Source: Mesobaculum littorinae (GTDB lineage: Bacteria; Pseudomonadota; Alphaproteobacteria; Rhodobacterales; Rhodobacteraceae). From it: a DNA stretch of 64,000 bases. A program made the translations under genes and the position numbers. How positions within the stretch are numbered: position 1 is the stretch's first letter; each line of letters starts with the position of its first letter. Below, piece after piece: positions 48,520-58,848 of the stretch. The notes below the pieces were generated by a model. The model was not told where the DNA came from, ran no database searches, and saw nothing but the letters and a program-made list of their open reading frames with translations. The stretch is taken from the NCBI RefSeq assembly GCF_004011175.1, contig NZ_RQXX01000005.1, positions 62,001-126,000 on the forward strand, written 5' to 3'.

Positions 48520-49128
48520 TCACAGACCCTGCCCGGGCTTGAGGTCCTTCATCTCCAGCGACTTGGCCGGATCGCGATACATCTGCGCCAGAACGTTCTG
48601 CCGCTTGATGTCGGTGCGGTGGCGCAGCGTCAGCACGATGGCCCCGATCATCGCCACCAGCAGGATCAGGCCCGCCAGCTGGAACAGGATCAGGAAATCG
48701 TCGTAGACCAGCTGCCCCAGGATCGCCGTGTTGTGCGCGTTGTCGTAATCCAGCGGCACGGCGCGGCGCAGCCCCTCGGCCGCGTCCGAGACCTGCCAGA
48801 CGCCGAAGGCGACGGCGAGCTGCATCAGGATCACCACCCCGATCAGCAGCGCCACGGGCAGGTAGCGCACCATCTCGGCCTTGAGCTGGGCGAAATCGAC
48901 GTCGAGCATCATGACGACGAACAGAAACAGCACCGCGACGGCGCCGACGTAGACGATGACCAGAAGCATCGCCACGAACTCGGCCCCGAGGATCACGAAC
49001 AATCCCGCCGCGCTGAGGAACGCCAGGATCAGCCAGAGCACCGAATGCACCGGGTTCCGCGCCAGCACGGTCAGCAGCCCCGAGGCCACAACCACGATTG
49101 CGAAGAGATAGAAGGCGAAGGTCACCAT
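48520..49128 (-). CDS. nuoJ: NADH-quinone oxidoreductase subunit J
   Basis: This 202-residue membrane subunit has five helices and the family core [20 protein letters not shown] and [10 protein letters not shown]. The length is standard. A 57-base gap separates it from nuoI, and a hairpin-containing gap from nuoK. It is part of the quinone-proximal membrane arm. Confidence 0.96.
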   Translation of the reverse strand: MVTFAFYLFAIVVVASGLLTVLARNPVHSVLWLILAFLSAAGLFVILGAEFVAMLLVIVYVGAVAVLFLFVVMMLDVDFAQLKAEMVRYLPVALLIGVVILMQLAVAFGVWQVSDAAEGLRRAVPLDYDNAHNTAILGQLVYDDFLILFQLAGLILLVAMIGAIVLTLRHRTDIKRQNVLAQMYRDPAKSLEMKDLKPGQGL

Positions 49129-49185
49129 CGTCTCGGTCCTCTCATCCCGGCGCGTGACGGGCGCCGAAGTCTTGCCGTGCGCGCC

Positions 49186-49683
49186 TCAGCGGTAGGGCGC
49201 GTCCAGTTCCAGGTTCTTGGCGATCTCGGCTTCCCAACGGTCGCCGTTGGCCAGAAGCTTCGCCTTGTCGTAGTAGAGTTCCTCGCGGGTTTCGGTCGAG
49301 AACTCGAAATTCGGGCCTTCGACGATGGCATCCACCGGGCAGGCCTCCTGACAGAAGCCGCAGTAGATGCACTTCGTCATGTCGATGTCGTAGCGCGTCG
49401 TGCGGCGGCTACCGTCGTCGCGGGGTTCGGCGTCGATGGTGATCGCCTGCGCGGGGCAGATCGCCTCGCACAGCTTGCAGGCGATGCAGCGTTCCTCGCC
49501 GTTGGGATACCGGCGCAGGGCATGTTCGCCGCGGAACCGGGGCGACAGCGGCCCCTTTTCGTGCGGGTAGTTCACCGTGGGCTTGGGCGCGAAGAAGTAG
49601 CGCAGCCCCAGTCCCAGACCCTTGAAGATGTCGAAAAGCAGGAAATACTTCCCGGCGCGGGCATAGTCGAACGTCGCGGCCAT
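49186..49683 (-). CDS. nuoI: NADH-quinone oxidoreductase subunit I
   Basis: This 165-residue ferredoxin-type subunit holds two [4Fe-4S] motifs, [13 protein letters not shown] and [18 protein letters not shown] 49683 is preferred over 49698 because GGAGG lies at a normal distance and the longer form would overlap the nuoH stop. The nuoH stop is four bases upstream. It passes electrons toward quinone. Confidence 0.97.
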   Translation of the reverse strand: MAATFDYARAGKYFLLFDIFKGLGLGLRYFFAPKPTVNYPHEKGPLSPRFRGEHALRRYPNGEERCIACKLCEAICPAQAITIDAEPRDDGSRRTTRYDIDMTKCIYCGFCQEACPVDAIVEGPNFEFSTETREELYYDKAKLLANGDRWEAEIAKNLELDAPYR

Positions 49684-49687
49684 CGGG

Positions 49688-50725
49688 TCAGCCTCCAATC
49701 ATCCAGCGGGCATAGGCGCCGCCGAAGAGTTCGAAATGAGCGAAAAAGGACACCAGCACGACCCAGATCAGCGACAGGGGCAGGAACACCTTCCAGCCGA
49801 TCCGCATCAGCTGGTCGTACCGGTAGCGCGGCACGACGGCCTTTACCATCGCGAAGAGGAAGAAGAAGAACGCCATCTTGCCGACCATCCACAGCGCCCC
49901 GTCCGGGATACCCGGGATCGGCGACAGCCAGCCACCGAAGAACAGCAGCGAGTTCACGGCGCACAGCAGGAAGATGGCGATGTATTCGCCCGCCATGAAC
50001 AGAAGGAACGGCGTCGAGGAGTATTCGACCTGGTAGCCCGCCACCAGTTCCGACTCGGCCTCGGGCAGGTCGAAGGGCGGGCGGTTCGTTTCGGCCAGGC
50101 ACGAGATGAAGAACAGGAACACCATCGGGAAGTGCGGCAGCCAGTACCAGTTGAAGAGGCCGAGATTGCCGTCTTGCGCGCGCACGATGTCGCCGAAGTT
50201 CAGGCTTCCCGTGGTGATGACCACGCCGATGATGATCAGGCCCAGCGACACCTCGTACGAGATCATCTGCGCGGCGGACCGCAGCGAGCCCAGGAAGGGG
50301 TATTTCGAGTTCGAGGCCCAGCCGCCCATGATCACGCCGTACACCTCGAGAGAGGAGACGGCGAAAAGGAACAGGATGGCGACGTTGATGTCGGCCAGCA
50401 CCCAGGTGTCGTTGAACGGGATCACAGCCCAGGCCGCCATCGCCAGCACGAACGACGCCAGCGGCGCCATCAGGAACACGGTGCGGTCGGCGCCGGCGGG
50501 AATCACGATCTCTTTGAGGACGTATTTCAGCGCGTCGGCCACGGACTGCAGGATGCCCCAGGGGCCGACCACGTTGGGGCCGCGCCGCATCTGAACGGCG
50601 GCCCAGATCTTGCGGTCGCCGTAGACCATGAACAGCAGCGCGATCATCACGAACGCGATGACCAGAAGTCCCTGAGCGGCCATGATAAGGCCGATGCCAA
50701 CGCCTGTATCGAAGAAATCAGTCAT
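49688..50725 (-). CDS. nuoH: NADH-quinone oxidoreductase subunit H
   Basis: This 345-residue subunit forms the quinone chamber and has eight helices. Typical blocks are [40 protein letters not shown] and the long loop before [14 protein letters not shown]. Size and order are normal. It lies between a small lipoprotein gene and nuoI. Confidence 0.97.
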   Translation of the reverse strand: MTDFFDTGVGIGLIMAAQGLLVIAFVMIALLFMVYGDRKIWAAVQMRRGPNVVGPWGILQSVADALKYVLKEIVIPAGADRTVFLMAPLASFVLAMAAWAVIPFNDTWVLADINVAILFLFAVSSLEVYGVIMGGWASNSKYPFLGSLRSAAQMISYEVSLGLIIIGVVITTGSLNFGDIVRAQDGNLGLFNWYWLPHFPMVFLFFISCLAETNRPPFDLPEAESELVAGYQVEYSSTPFLLFMAGEYIAIFLLCAVNSLLFFGGWLSPIPGIPDGALWMVGKMAFFFFLFAMVKAVVPRYRYDQLMRIGWKVFLPLSLIWVVLVSFFAHFELFGGAYARWMIGG

Positions 50726-50731
50726 GCGTCC

Positions 50732-51262
50732 TCACACCGTCGGAATACCGTTTGCGGCACAGGTGGCTACCACGACTTCGGCGTCGATGGTCTTCAGCCC
50801 GTCCGGCAGGGCGGGCGAGACCGTGTAAACCGCATCTCCCCGCCAAACGCCACCCTCTTCGTCCACATTCGTGCGTACGTGACGCGCGAAACCATACCCG
50901 CGGATCAGCGTATATTGCGCCGCCGCGCATTCGGCATAGTCGATGACGTCCTGCGCGGCCCGCGCGCCCTCCATCTCGACCAGAAAATTCACAAGATCCC
51001 CGTCCAGAAGGCGGGTCTGCACACCGCCATAGGCCGGAACGAAAGCGTCCTGGGTGGCCGGGATACGCCCACCGTCCTGCGTCGCGGCCGCGGGCATGCC
51101 GGGTTCCTTGACGTCGGCCGCCGCGGCCTGTTCCGCCGCGGGCCCGCTATCCGCGCCGGGCGCGCAGGCAGCCGCGAAGGTGGCGGCCGCCAGCGACAGG
51201 GCAAGGGCCCCGCCAAAGGGCGACCGGCGCGGTGACGGTCCTGGCAGGTGGCTGGGACGCAT
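50732..51262 (-). CDS. Nuo-operon accessory lipoprotein, unknown function
   Basis: This 176-residue protein lies between nuoG and nuoH, six bases from each. It has a lipoprotein signal with lipobox AAAC near residue 33 and a C-terminal domain with VEMEGARAAQDVIDYAECAA and GDAVYTVSPALP. ATG 51262 is the preferred start over TTG 51265. It occupies a slot often filled by an unknown reading frame in Rhodobacterales nuo operons. No function can be given. Confidence 0.85.
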   Translation of the reverse strand: MRPSHLPGPSPRRSPFGGALALSLAAATFAAACAPGADSGPAAEQAAAADVKEPGMPAAATQDGGRIPATQDAFVPAYGGVQTRLLDGDLVNFLVEMEGARAAQDVIDYAECAAAQYTLIRGYGFARHVRTNVDEEGGVWRGDAVYTVSPALPDGLKTIDAEVVVATCAANGIPTV

Positions 51263-51268
51263 CAAAGC

Positions 51269-53293
51269 TTACTCTGCCGCGATCCTCTCGGGCCGGCGCG
51301 CCTTGGCCCCGGCGGCAAGCTCGCCCATCACCTGGCTGGCCCGCTGGATCGGGTTGCCCAGGTAGTGCTCTCGCCCGTGGCCGGGGAAATCGGCGGTCAG
51401 CAGATCGCCCGCGTCGAAGGCCTGCGGCTCGGATTCGGACAGCTCGTCGACCATCCCCAGATGCGGATGCGCGTCGACCAGTGCGCGGCGCAGTTGCGGC
51501 AGCGAATCGTAAGGCAGCGTCGCGTCCATCTGCGCCGACAGCGCCCGCAGGATGGCCCAGTTCTCCTTGGCTTCGCCAGGGGCGAAGCCCGCGCGCATCG
51601 CCAGCTGCGGCCGGCCCTCAGTGTTGACGAACAGCCCCTGCTCTTCCGTCCAGGCGGCGGCAGGCAGGATGATGTCGGCCCGGTGCGCGCCACGGTCGCC
51701 GTGGCTGCCCTGGTAGATGACGAAGGGCGCATCGGGGCCGGACGCGATCTCGACCTCGTCCGCGCCGAGGTTGTAGATCACCTGCGCGCCCTCCAGCGCA
51801 GCGGCCATGCCGCCGTCGGTCACCGCGCCCACGTCCATCGCGCCCACGCGCGACGCGGCCGAGTGCAGCACCAGAAGCTTGCCGCCCATGCCCTGCGCCA
51901 GCCGCATCGCCTGGGCCAGAACGGCGGCGCCGTCCTTGTCCATCAGGGCGGGCTGGCCGACCACCACGACGCTTTCGCCTTCGAGATCCGAATGATCGTC
52001 GGCGGCGTGCTTTTCCAGCGCGGCCCGGTCGGTGCCCAGATGCGTGACATCATAGGTCAGATCACAGGTCTCGCCGATCAGCGCCACTTCGGCGCCCTTC
52101 AGCCAGGCCTTGCGGATGCGGGCGTTCAGCACCGGCGCTTCGAGCCGCGGATTGACGCCCACCAGAACGATGTTGCGCGCGAAATCCAGATCCTCGATGG
52201 CCGCGGTGCCGACATAGGCGGCCCGGTTTCCGGCCGGCAGCTTGGCGCCGTCGGTGCGGCACTCGACCCGGCCGCCCTGTCCCTCGATCAGCTGTTTCAG
52301 CGCGAATGCCGCCTCGACCGGGGCCAGATCGCCCACAAGACCCGCGACCGTCTTGCCCTTCATCGCCGTGGCGGCGGCGCTCAGTGCCTCACCCCAGGAG
52401 GCGGGCCGCAGCTTGCCGTTTTCACGGATAAAGGGCTTGTCCAGCCGCTGGCGGCGCAGGCCGTCCCAGATGAACCGCGACCGGTCGGCCAGCCACTCTT
52501 CGTTGATGCCGTCGTGGTTGCGCGGCATGATCCGCATCACTTCGCGGCCTTTGGCGTCCACCCGGATGTTCGATCCCAGCGCGTCCATGACGTCGATGGT
52601 TTCGGTCTTGGTCAGCTCCCAGGGCCGGGCGGTAAAGGCGTAGGGCTTCGACGTCAGCGCACCCACCGGGCACAGGTCGATGATGTTGCCCTGCATTTCG
52701 GAATCGAGCGTCTGGCCAAGGTAGCTGGTGATCTCGGCATCCTCGCCGCGGCCGGTCTGGCCCAGCTCGGGCATGCCGGCGACCTCGGTGATGAAGCGCA
52801 CGCAGCGGGTGCAGGAGATGCAGCGCGTCATGTGGGTGCCGACGAGCGGCCCGAGGTCGAGGTTCACGACCGCGCGCTTGGGTTCGCGGTAGCGCGAGAA
52901 GTCGACGCCATAGGCCATCGCCTGGTCCTGCAGGTCGCATTCGCCACCCTGGTCGCAGATCGGGCAATCCAGGGGGTGGTTGATCAGGAGGAACTCCATC
53001 ACCCCCTCGCGGGCCTTCTTGACCATCGGGCTGTTCGTCTTGACCTGCGGCGGAGCGCCCTCGGGGCCGGGGCGCAGGTCGCGCACCTGCATCGCGCAGG
53101 AGGCGGCAGGCTTCGGCGGACCGCCCACGACCTCGACCAGGCACATGCGGCAGTTGCCGGCGATCGACAGACGTTCGTGGTAGCAGAAGCGCGGGATCTC
53201 GATCCCCGCCTCTTCGCAGGCCTGGATCAGGGTCATCGCGGGATCGACCTCGATCTCGCGGCCGTCGATGATGATTTTACGCAGCTCGCTCAT
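51269..53293 (-). CDS. nuoG: NADH-quinone oxidoreductase subunit G
   Basis: This 674-residue peripheral-arm subunit begins with a [2Fe-2S] domain ([20 protein letters not shown]), then the His-Cys3 site, the [4Fe-4S] [10 protein letters not shown] region and a molybdopterin-like fold. The length fits the shorter alphaproteobacterial NuoG. An accessory lipoprotein gene follows and small secreted-protein genes precede it. It relays electrons from NuoF/E. Confidence 0.96.
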   Translation of the reverse strand: MSELRKIIIDGREIEVDPAMTLIQACEEAGIEIPRFCYHERLSIAGNCRMCLVEVVGGPPKPAASCAMQVRDLRPGPEGAPPQVKTNSPMVKKAREGVMEFLLINHPLDCPICDQGGECDLQDQAMAYGVDFSRYREPKRAVVNLDLGPLVGTHMTRCISCTRCVRFITEVAGMPELGQTGRGEDAEITSYLGQTLDSEMQGNIIDLCPVGALTSKPYAFTARPWELTKTETIDVMDALGSNIRVDAKGREVMRIMPRNHDGINEEWLADRSRFIWDGLRRQRLDKPFIRENGKLRPASWGEALSAAATAMKGKTVAGLVGDLAPVEAAFALKQLIEGQGGRVECRTDGAKLPAGNRAAYVGTAAIEDLDFARNIVLVGVNPRLEAPVLNARIRKAWLKGAEVALIGETCDLTYDVTHLGTDRAALEKHAADDHSDLEGESVVVVGQPALMDKDGAAVLAQAMRLAQGMGGKLLVLHSAASRVGAMDVGAVTDGGMAAALEGAQVIYNLGADEVEIASGPDAPFVIYQGSHGDRGAHRADIILPAAAWTEEQGLFVNTEGRPQLAMRAGFAPGEAKENWAILRALSAQMDATLPYDSLPQLRRALVDAHPHLGMVDELSESEPQAFDAGDLLTADFPGHGREHYLGNPIQRASQVMGELAAGAKARRPERIAAE

Positions 53294-53308
53294 CGCGGGC
53301 CCTCCCCT

Positions 53309-53551
53309 TTACTTGGGTTCCGCGCCCGCTGGCGCGGCCGGGAAATTCAGGATCGTGGCGGTTTGGGCCACGTGGTGCGGGCCCGCCGCGGTGTCGTCAA
53401 GCCCGGACGCGCCGCAGCGCAGCAAAGAATCCGCCCCCGCGACCACGCGTTCGATCCGCCGCAGCCGCGTCTCGGCGGCGCGCAGACGCCGGTCGGTGTC
53501 TTCGGGGCGTCCGGGACCACGCCGTCCGTCTGCGTCCGAAAGGCCGGTCAT
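53309..53551 (-). CDS. Small nuo-operon protein, predicted helical
   Basis: This 80-residue protein starts at an ATG overlapping the stop of the preceding small gene by four bases and ends 15 bases before nuoG. The sequence DRRLRAAETRLRRIERVVAG suggests an amphipathic helix; it is Arg-rich with one cysteine. No family is recognised. Support is the ATGA coupling and strand consistency only. Confidence 0.6.
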   Translation of the reverse strand: MTGLSDADGRRGPGRPEDTDRRLRAAETRLRRIERVVAGADSLLRCGASGLDDTAAGPHHVAQTATILNFPAAPAGAEPK

Positions 53552-53880
53552 TCGCAGCGCCCCGCAAAGGACCACGCGTCCAGGCGCAGCTTCGAATAGC
53601 GCTCGGCGTTGGTGAAGATCGGGCGCAGGCCCTTGTCGGCGCAATGGGCCTGCGCGGTGCCCGCCGCGACCCGCCGGGCCGAGGCTCCGGTGACGAGGTT
53701 GGGCCAGACCTGGATCACGAACCGGCCGTCCTGGTGATCGACGATCGTCAGCCCCTCGGGCGGATCCAGCGCCGCCATCAGGTGCGCGGTGTCGAGCGCC
53801 TGACCCGCGCGCGGCAGGCCCGCGGCAGCGGCGACCAGAACCGCGAGGGACAGGGAAAGGGACCGGACGGCACGGATCAT
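53548..53880 (-). CDS. Small secreted protein in the nuo operon
   Basis: This 110-residue protein has a signal peptide ending near RAGQA and a mature part with two cysteines (AHCADKG, AGRCE). The fold looks beta-rich (TIVDHQDGRFVIQVWPNLVT). It lies between a DUF5333-like gene and an 80-residue gene. No function is known. Confidence 0.75.
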   Translation of the reverse strand: MIRAVRSLSLSLAVLVAAAAGLPRAGQALDTAHLMAALDPPEGLTIVDHQDGRFVIQVWPNLVTGASARRVAAGTAQAHCADKGLRPIFTNAERYSKLRLDAWSFAGRCE

Positions 53881-53883
53881 GGC

Positions 53884-54291
53884 TTACCTCGCTTTCAGCA
53901 GCTTGCCGGCGGCACTGCCCCGGGCAATCTCTTCGCGGCCGACGTCGCAATACCCGCCCGGTTGCGCCGGGGTGGCTCCGCGCGATTCCAGTTCGCTGCG
54001 GATGCGGGTTTTCAGCGCCTCTTTCTCGGCCTTGTTGTCCTTGAGCGCCTTGAGGTCGTCGCGGCTGTACCCCTGGCTGAGCGCATAGTTTTCGAGCGAC
54101 CGAAGGTAACCAATCGCCGCGAAGATGCGCGGCGAAATGTCGTCGCAGTTCTTGCGCACCTCGTCGGCAAGGCCGATGGCGTAGAAGCCACCGACCACAC
54201 GGTCGTTTTCATGTAGGGGCGGCAGCGCCTGCGCCTGTCCGGAAAAGGCGATCGCGCAAAGGGCCGCCGCAAGGGGGGGCATCCGTCGCAT
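53884..54291 (-). CDS. DUF5333-like secreted protein
   Basis: This 135-residue protein has a signal peptide (PPLAAALCAIAFSGQAQA), then a helical domain with NDRVVGGFYAIGLADEVRKN, a Lys/Glu-rich stretch and two cysteines (KNCDD, GYCDVG). This matches the DUF5333 family found in Rhodobacteraceae nuo operons. ATG 54291 has GGAG six bases upstream; starts at 54315 or 54318 are alternatives. Function unknown. Confidence 0.85.
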   Translation of the reverse strand: MRRMPPLAAALCAIAFSGQAQALPPLHENDRVVGGFYAIGLADEVRKNCDDISPRIFAAIGYLRSLENYALSQGYSRDDLKALKDNKAEKEALKTRIRSELESRGATPAQPGGYCDVGREEIARGSAAGKLLKAR

Positions 54292-54659
54292 TCTCAGCTC
54301 CAACTTGGTTCTCATCATGGAATGTCCGCACATCCCCGAGACCCGGCCAGTTCCCCGGCATCGGGTCTTGTCCTGCCCCGAAAGCGCGCAAAGTGCAAGG
54401 CGGCTTGCGCCCCGCGCGGCGTCACATCCGGGTTTCGGGGGGCACGGAATATCCCCCTGACACATGGGTGCTATCGCGCCCCGCGTCATCGCCCGGCGGC
54501 CGAGCCTCAAGCGCAATTGAAGGGCTGCGGGGCGCCGGAGGTCAGTCGACGCGGTCCTTCGCCTCGACCTCGCGCGCCTGGTCGCGCTTGAACTCAGCAG
54601 GGGTTTCGCCCTTGCCGCGGGGGATCAACGCCTCGACCCGAGGGGGGCCACGAAGCTGA
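54292..54659. other. Gap of about 370 bases within the nuo operon
   Basis: No gene is called. On the minus strand, 54542-54613 reads as a charged segment (GETPAEFKRDQAREVEAKD) in a frame that lacks a good start and would need a frame change from ISFVAPLGSRR. It could be the remnant or end of a small gene. The rest of the gap has no feature. Confidence 0.4.
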
Positions 54660-55001
54660 TCAGCGGGCCGTGCACCGCCCGCCGAAGAGCAGCCGGTCGC
54701 CGTCGCGGATGGCGGCCCAGTCTTCGGTCTGCGGATCGATGCGCCAGATGGCGTCCGAGGTGCCGAAGGTCGTAAGGCAGTACCGCGTCGCCGGGTAGCG
54801 GACCGATTCCCGCACCGCGTCGACGCCCACCGGACCGGCCTTGACCGCCACCGCGAAATCGCGCGGATCGGCCCCGGGGTCGAGCTGCGCGGAATAGGGC
54901 AGCGATGCCGCCTTGCGCGCGGCGCCCAGCCCCACACGTTCGCCCAGCCCGCAGCCCGCCAGCATCGCCACGCAGACCAGCCCCGCCATCGCACGCATCA
55001 T
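54660..55001 (-). CDS. Small lipoprotein after nuoF
   Basis: This 113-residue protein starts four bases after the nuoF stop. It has lipobox LAGC (MAGLVCVAMLAGC) and a small C-terminal domain with DAIWRIDPQTEDWAAIRDGD and two cysteines. It resembles lineage-specific lipoproteins of nuo operons. Function unknown. Confidence 0.8.
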   Translation of the reverse strand: MMRAMAGLVCVAMLAGCGLGERVGLGAARKAASLPYSAQLDPGADPRDFAVAVKAGPVGVDAVRESVRYPATRYCLTTFGTSDAIWRIDPQTEDWAAIRDGDRLLFGGRCTAR

Positions 55002-55006
55002 GGCCG

Positions 55007-56302
55007 TCACTCCGCCGCGACGGCGCTCGTCCGGCCGGCGCGCTTGTGCTTGATGCGATCCTCGATCTCGTCGCGGAAATGCCGGATCAGACCCTGGATC
55101 GGCCAGGCCGCCGCGTCGCCCAGGGCACAGATCGTGTGGCCCTCGACCTGCTTGGTAACGTCGAGCAGCATGTCGATCTCCTCGACCTCGGCCTCGCCGC
55201 GCACCAGCCGGTCCATCACCCGCATCATCCAGCCCGCGCCTTCGCGGCAGGGCGTGCACTGGCCGCAGCTTTCGTGCTTGTAGAATTTCGACAGCCGCCA
55301 GATCGCCTTGATGATGTCGGTCGACTGATCCATCACGATCACCGCCGCGGTGCCCAGACCCGACCGGTTTTCGCGCAGCCAGTCGAAATCCATGATCGCG
55401 TCCTTCATCGTCGACGCGGGCAGCAGCGGAACGGACGAGCCGCCGGGAATCACCGCCTTGAGGTTGTCCCAGCCGCCCCGGATGCCGCCGCAGTGCCGGT
55501 CGATCAGTTCCTGGAACGGGATCGACATCGCCTCTTCGACGACGCACGGGTTGTTGACGTGACCCGAGATCGCGAACAGCTTCGTGCCCGCGTTCTTTTC
55601 GCGCCCGAAGCTGGCGAACCACCCCGCGCCGCGGCGCAGGATCGTCGGCACGACAGCGATCGATTCGACGTTGTTGACCGTGGTCGGGCACCCATAGAGG
55701 CCTGCCCCCGCGGGGAAGGGCGGCTTCATCCGCGGCATGCCCTTCTTGCCCTCGAGGCTTTCCAGCAGGGCGGTTTCCTCGCCGCAGATATAGGCGCCCG
55801 CGCCGTGATGCAGATAAAGGTCGAAATCCCAGCCCGACCCGCAGGCGTTGCGGCCCAGAAGCCCGGCCTCGTACGCCTCGTCGATGGCGGTCTGCAGCGC
55901 CTCGCGTTCGCGGATGTATTCGCCGCGCAGGTAGATGTAGCAGGTATGCGCGTTCATCGCGAAGGACGCGATCAGGCAGCCCTCGATCAGCGTGTGCGGA
56001 TCGTGGCGCATGATCTCCCGGTCCTTGCAGGTGCCGGGTTCGGATTCGTCGGCGTTGACCACCAGGTAGGCGGGGCGGCCGTCGCTTTCCTTGGGCATGA
56101 AGGACCACTTCATACCGGTGGGGAACCCTGCGCCCCCGCGTCCGCGCAGGCCGCTGGCCTTCATCTCGTCGATGATCCAGTCGCGACCCTTGTCGATGAT
56201 GCCGGCGGTTCCGTCCCAATGGCCGCGCTTGCGGGCGCCGTCGAGCGTCCGGTCGTGCATGCCGTAGATATTGGTGAAAATCCGGTCCTCGTCCTTCAGC
56301 AT
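55007..56302 (-). CDS. nuoF: NADH-quinone oxidoreductase subunit F
   Basis: This 431-residue flavoprotein oxidises NADH. The NADH/FMN site [19 protein letters not shown], the dinucleotide loop [20 protein letters not shown] and the [4Fe-4S] site [12 protein letters not shown] are all present. Start and length are standard. It follows a DUF5337-like membrane gene by four bases. Confidence 0.97.
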   Translation of the reverse strand: MLKDEDRIFTNIYGMHDRTLDGARKRGHWDGTAGIIDKGRDWIIDEMKASGLRGRGGAGFPTGMKWSFMPKESDGRPAYLVVNADESEPGTCKDREIMRHDPHTLIEGCLIASFAMNAHTCYIYLRGEYIREREALQTAIDEAYEAGLLGRNACGSGWDFDLYLHHGAGAYICGEETALLESLEGKKGMPRMKPPFPAGAGLYGCPTTVNNVESIAVVPTILRRGAGWFASFGREKNAGTKLFAISGHVNNPCVVEEAMSIPFQELIDRHCGGIRGGWDNLKAVIPGGSSVPLLPASTMKDAIMDFDWLRENRSGLGTAAVIVMDQSTDIIKAIWRLSKFYKHESCGQCTPCREGAGWMMRVMDRLVRGEAEVEEIDMLLDVTKQVEGHTICALGDAAAWPIQGLIRHFRDEIEDRIKHKRAGRTSAVAAE

Positions 56303-56305
56303 GTC

Positions 56306-56584
56306 CTATCCGTCCTGGCTGTCCCGGCGCTTGCGCCAGATCTGATATGTCACGATGAGCGCCCATGCGAAACCCGCGAGCGCGAAGAGGTCGATCAAAA
56401 CGGCATAGCGGCCGGGCAGGCCAAGCCGTGGTCCCACCCATTGCGCCGCCAGCCAGATCAGCATGGTTCCGGCGATGACCAGCGCCACGACGCGGCCCTG
56501 CCGGGCCAGCGCACGCTCCTGCGCGGCGCGGGCCTCGCGGCCCGTCGCGGCGGGGCGTCCGGATCGGGAGGGGGGGCGTGTCAT
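56306..56584 (-). CDS. DUF5337-like small membrane protein
   Basis: This 92-residue protein has an Arg-rich N-terminus and two hydrophobic helices (about 32-52 and 60-82). This is the DUF5337 type that recurs before nuoF in Rhodobacterales. Its ATG overlaps the stop of the upstream gene by four bases. Function unknown. Confidence 0.85.
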   Translation of the reverse strand: MTRPPSRSGRPAATGREARAAQERALARQGRVVALVIAGTMLIWLAAQWVGPRLGLPGRYAVLIDLFALAGFAWALIVTYQIWRKRRDSQDG

Positions 56585-57357
56585 GAGCGGTCTGATCCGT
56601 CGCTGTGATCGGGGGTGGCGCGCGCGAACTCCGCGGCCTGTCCGGTCCAGTTATCGCGACTGACGCGTCCGGAAAAGCCTTCGAGATGCGAATCCATCCA
56701 CGCGACCTCGGCCTTCGTCCAGCCGGCGATCTGGTCGAAGTGCCAGATCCCGAGGTCGTGCAGCTGCTGTTCAAGCTTGGGTCCGACCCCGTGGATGCGG
56801 CGAAGATCATCGGCCCCGCCGGCGCGCGGCGCGGCCAGGGCCTGCGGCCGGACCGGCGCAGTATCGTCAGCCTGCCCAGCCTCCTGCCCGGTCGAGTGCC
56901 CCGCCCGGGACCCCGCTGCCGGCGGCGGCGTGTCGCGGCCGGGCCCCGGCGGCGTGTCCGCCCGGATCTCGCCGCCCTCGGACGCCTGCGCCGTCGTGTG
57001 GCCGTTGGCCGGCACCACGTGTCCAGGGTCGTGGGGATGGTGAACGGGTGGCGGGGTGGTCGCCCCGGGGCCCGGAGGCGGCACGGCAGGGTCCGCCACC
57101 GCGGCGTCACGGGGCCCGGGCGCGGTGCCCTGATGCGGAGAGGCAGGCACCGTCAGGCCGCGGCTGCGACCGAAGGCGGCGTGCCCCGTGCGGCCGAGGA
57201 AAAGGAACCCGCCCACCGCGAGCGCCGCGACGATCGCGACCAGAGCCGCCGGTCCGGCCGGAAGCCCGACGATCAGCAGGACGAACAGCGCCGCCAGCCC
57301 GGTCGCTCCGGCCACCAGCGCCACCCGGCGCGAGGTCCATTCGTTGCGTCCGGCCAT
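56581..57357 (-). CDS. Membrane protein with NuoE-tail-like helix-hairpin-helix domain
   Basis: This 258-residue protein has two N-terminal hydrophobic helices (about 10-55), a Pro/Gly/His-rich linker and a C-terminal domain, LRRIHGVGPKLEQQLHDLG through IWHFDQIAGWTKAEVAWMD. That domain contains the helix-hairpin-helix GVGPK and matches the tail of NuoE encoded just upstream. ATG 57357 has AAGGTGA upstream; a GTG at 57366 would add three residues. It lies 66 bases from nuoE. It may anchor or regulate complex I, or be an assembly factor. Confidence 0.8.
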   Translation of the reverse strand: MAGRNEWTSRRVALVAGATGLAALFVLLIVGLPAGPAALVAIVAALAVGGFLFLGRTGHAAFGRSRGLTVPASPHQGTAPGPRDAAVADPAVPPPGPGATTPPPVHHPHDPGHVVPANGHTTAQASEGGEIRADTPPGPGRDTPPPAAGSRAGHSTGQEAGQADDTAPVRPQALAAPRAGGADDLRRIHGVGPKLEQQLHDLGIWHFDQIAGWTKAEVAWMDSHLEGFSGRVSRDNWTGQAAEFARATPDHSDGSDRS

Positions 57358-57423
57358 CCGTGTCACCTTGACTGCGGGCGCCCCATGTGGCGAACGGGCC
57401 CTCCCGTCCGCGCGGGGCGCGGT

Positions 57424-58848
57424 TCAGGCGGTGCCGCGCGTCAGGGCGCGCGCCTGCCCCACCCAGTCGTCACGCACCGCGCGGCCGCGAAACCCTTCGA
57501 GGTTGCGGTCGACCCAGGCCAGTTCGGCCGCGCTCCACCCGGCGACCTGGTCGAGATGCCAGATCCCCAGCGCGTTCAACTGCTCTTCGACTTTGGGACC
57601 GACGCCGCGCATCTGCTTGAGATCGTCGCCCTGACCGCCGCGGGGCGCATCCAGCCGCCCAGGCTCCCGCGCTTCGCTTTCGTTCAGCGTGGCGGCGGCA
57701 CGGCTCTCTTCCGAGGTGTCAGTGTCCGAGGCGGGCTCTTGCGACACCGGCGCGGCGGTATCTGCCGCGGTCGTGCCCGCGGCCGAGGCGTCCTCGGCGG
57801 CGTCGCCCTGCGGGTGCCGGCCGCTTTCAGGCATCGCAGCGTCGTCCCCCGTCTCACCGGCCTCGCGGCCGGGGGCGTCGCCCGCAGGCGCCGCGCTGCC
57901 GGCATGGGCCTGGTGGTCGGCGTCCGACGGCCCGGGCTGCCCGGCGGGCTGATCACCGCGCGCTTCGGGGCGGCCACGCTCATGCGCCGGCGCCTCCTGC
58001 TCGGTCACGCCGGTATCGTCGGCCGGACGCCCTTCCGAGGGTTTCGGCCCCGGGGTCGGCCCATCGGTCGGCCCGGCGGCAACACCGGGCGACAGGTGGT
58101 CGTCGCGCACCGGGCCGGGCTGGCCCTCGGGGCGATCGCCCTTGTCTTGCCACGGCGTGCGCAACGGCACCTCGGTCCCGTCGATCCGCTTGATTGTATC
58201 GCCGATCTCTTCGGCCAGCGCGACGCTGGCGTTGGCCCCGTTCGCGGCCTCGCCCTCGGGCAGCAGCGACGTGGCGCCCGACTTCGGCTCGGACGCGAAG
58301 CGACTGTTCTGCGGCCCCGGACGCGGCACCCGGCCCGCGGCCATCTCGTCCAGGATGTGGGCCAGCGATTCGGTTGTCAGGTCCTCGTAGTAATCCTTGC
58401 CGATCTGCGCCATCGGCGCGTTCGAGCAGGCGCCGAGACATTCGACTTCTTCCCACGAGAACTTTCCGTCCTCGGAAAGTTCGTGCGGGCGCGGGGCGAT
58501 CTTTTCGCGGCAGAGCCCGATCAGGTCCTCGGCGCCGCAGATCATGCAGGACGTCGTGCCGCAGACCTGCACATGCGCGACCGAGCCCACGGGCTGCAGC
58601 TGGAACATGAAGTAGAAGGTCGCGACCTCGAGCACGCGGATATAGGCCATATCCAGCATGCGGGCGACTTCTTCCATGGCAGGGCGGGTCAGCCAGCCCT
58701 CCTGCTCCTGCGCGCGCCACAGCAGCGGGATCACCGCACTGGCCTGGCGGCCTTCGGGATACTTGGTGATCTGCGCCCGCGCCCAGTCGAGGTTGGCCGG
58801 GGTGAAGGCGAAGCTTTCGGGCTGGTCGGAATAGAGGCGGCGGAGCAT
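57424..58848 (-). CDS. nuoE: NADH-quinone oxidoreductase subunit E with a long C-terminal extension
   Basis: This 474-residue protein has a normal NuoE core in the first 190 residues, with the [2Fe-2S] cysteines in [14 protein letters not shown] and [11 protein letters not shown]. After it comes an Asp/Glu/Pro/Ala-rich linker of about 200 residues and a terminal domain [19 protein letters not shown] followed by [19 protein letters not shown]. Typical NuoE is about 160-240 residues. ATG 58848 has AAGGAC six bases upstream. No nuoD lies upstream; it is the first nuo gene on this strand. Confidence 0.94.
   Translation of the reverse strand: MLRRLYSDQPESFAFTPANLDWARAQITKYPEGRQASAVIPLLWRAQEQEGWLTRPAMEEVARMLDMAYIRVLEVATFYFMFQLQPVGSVAHVQVCGTTSCMICGAEDLIGLCREKIAPRPHELSEDGKFSWEEVECLGACSNAPMAQIGKDYYEDLTTESLAHILDEMAAGRVPRPGPQNSRFASEPKSGATSLLPEGEAANGANASVALAEEIGDTIKRIDGTEVPLRTPWQDKGDRPEGQPGPVRDDHLSPGVAAGPTDGPTPGPKPSEGRPADDTGVTEQEAPAHERGRPEARGDQPAGQPGPSDADHQAHAGSAAPAGDAPGREAGETGDDAAMPESGRHPQGDAAEDASAAGTTAADTAAPVSQEPASDTDTSEESRAAATLNESEAREPGRLDAPRGGQGDDLKQMRGVGPKVEEQLNALGIWHLDQVAGWSAAELAWVDRNLEGFRGRAVRDDWVGQARALTRGTA

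Noticed and set aside
46023-48542. An 839-codon open frame opposite nuoL and nuoK
   Set aside because: Composition is Asp/Arg/His/Glu-rich with no motif, typical of a complement-strand shadow of a hydrophobic protein gene.
51248-53599. A 783-codon open frame antisense to nuoG
   Set aside because: No domain, no ribosome site, and full overlap with the clear nuoG gene.
54542-54659. A short charged reading frame after the post-nuoF lipoprotein gene
   Set aside because: It resembles coding sequence, but there is no usable start without a frameshift, so it is only noted in the gap entry.
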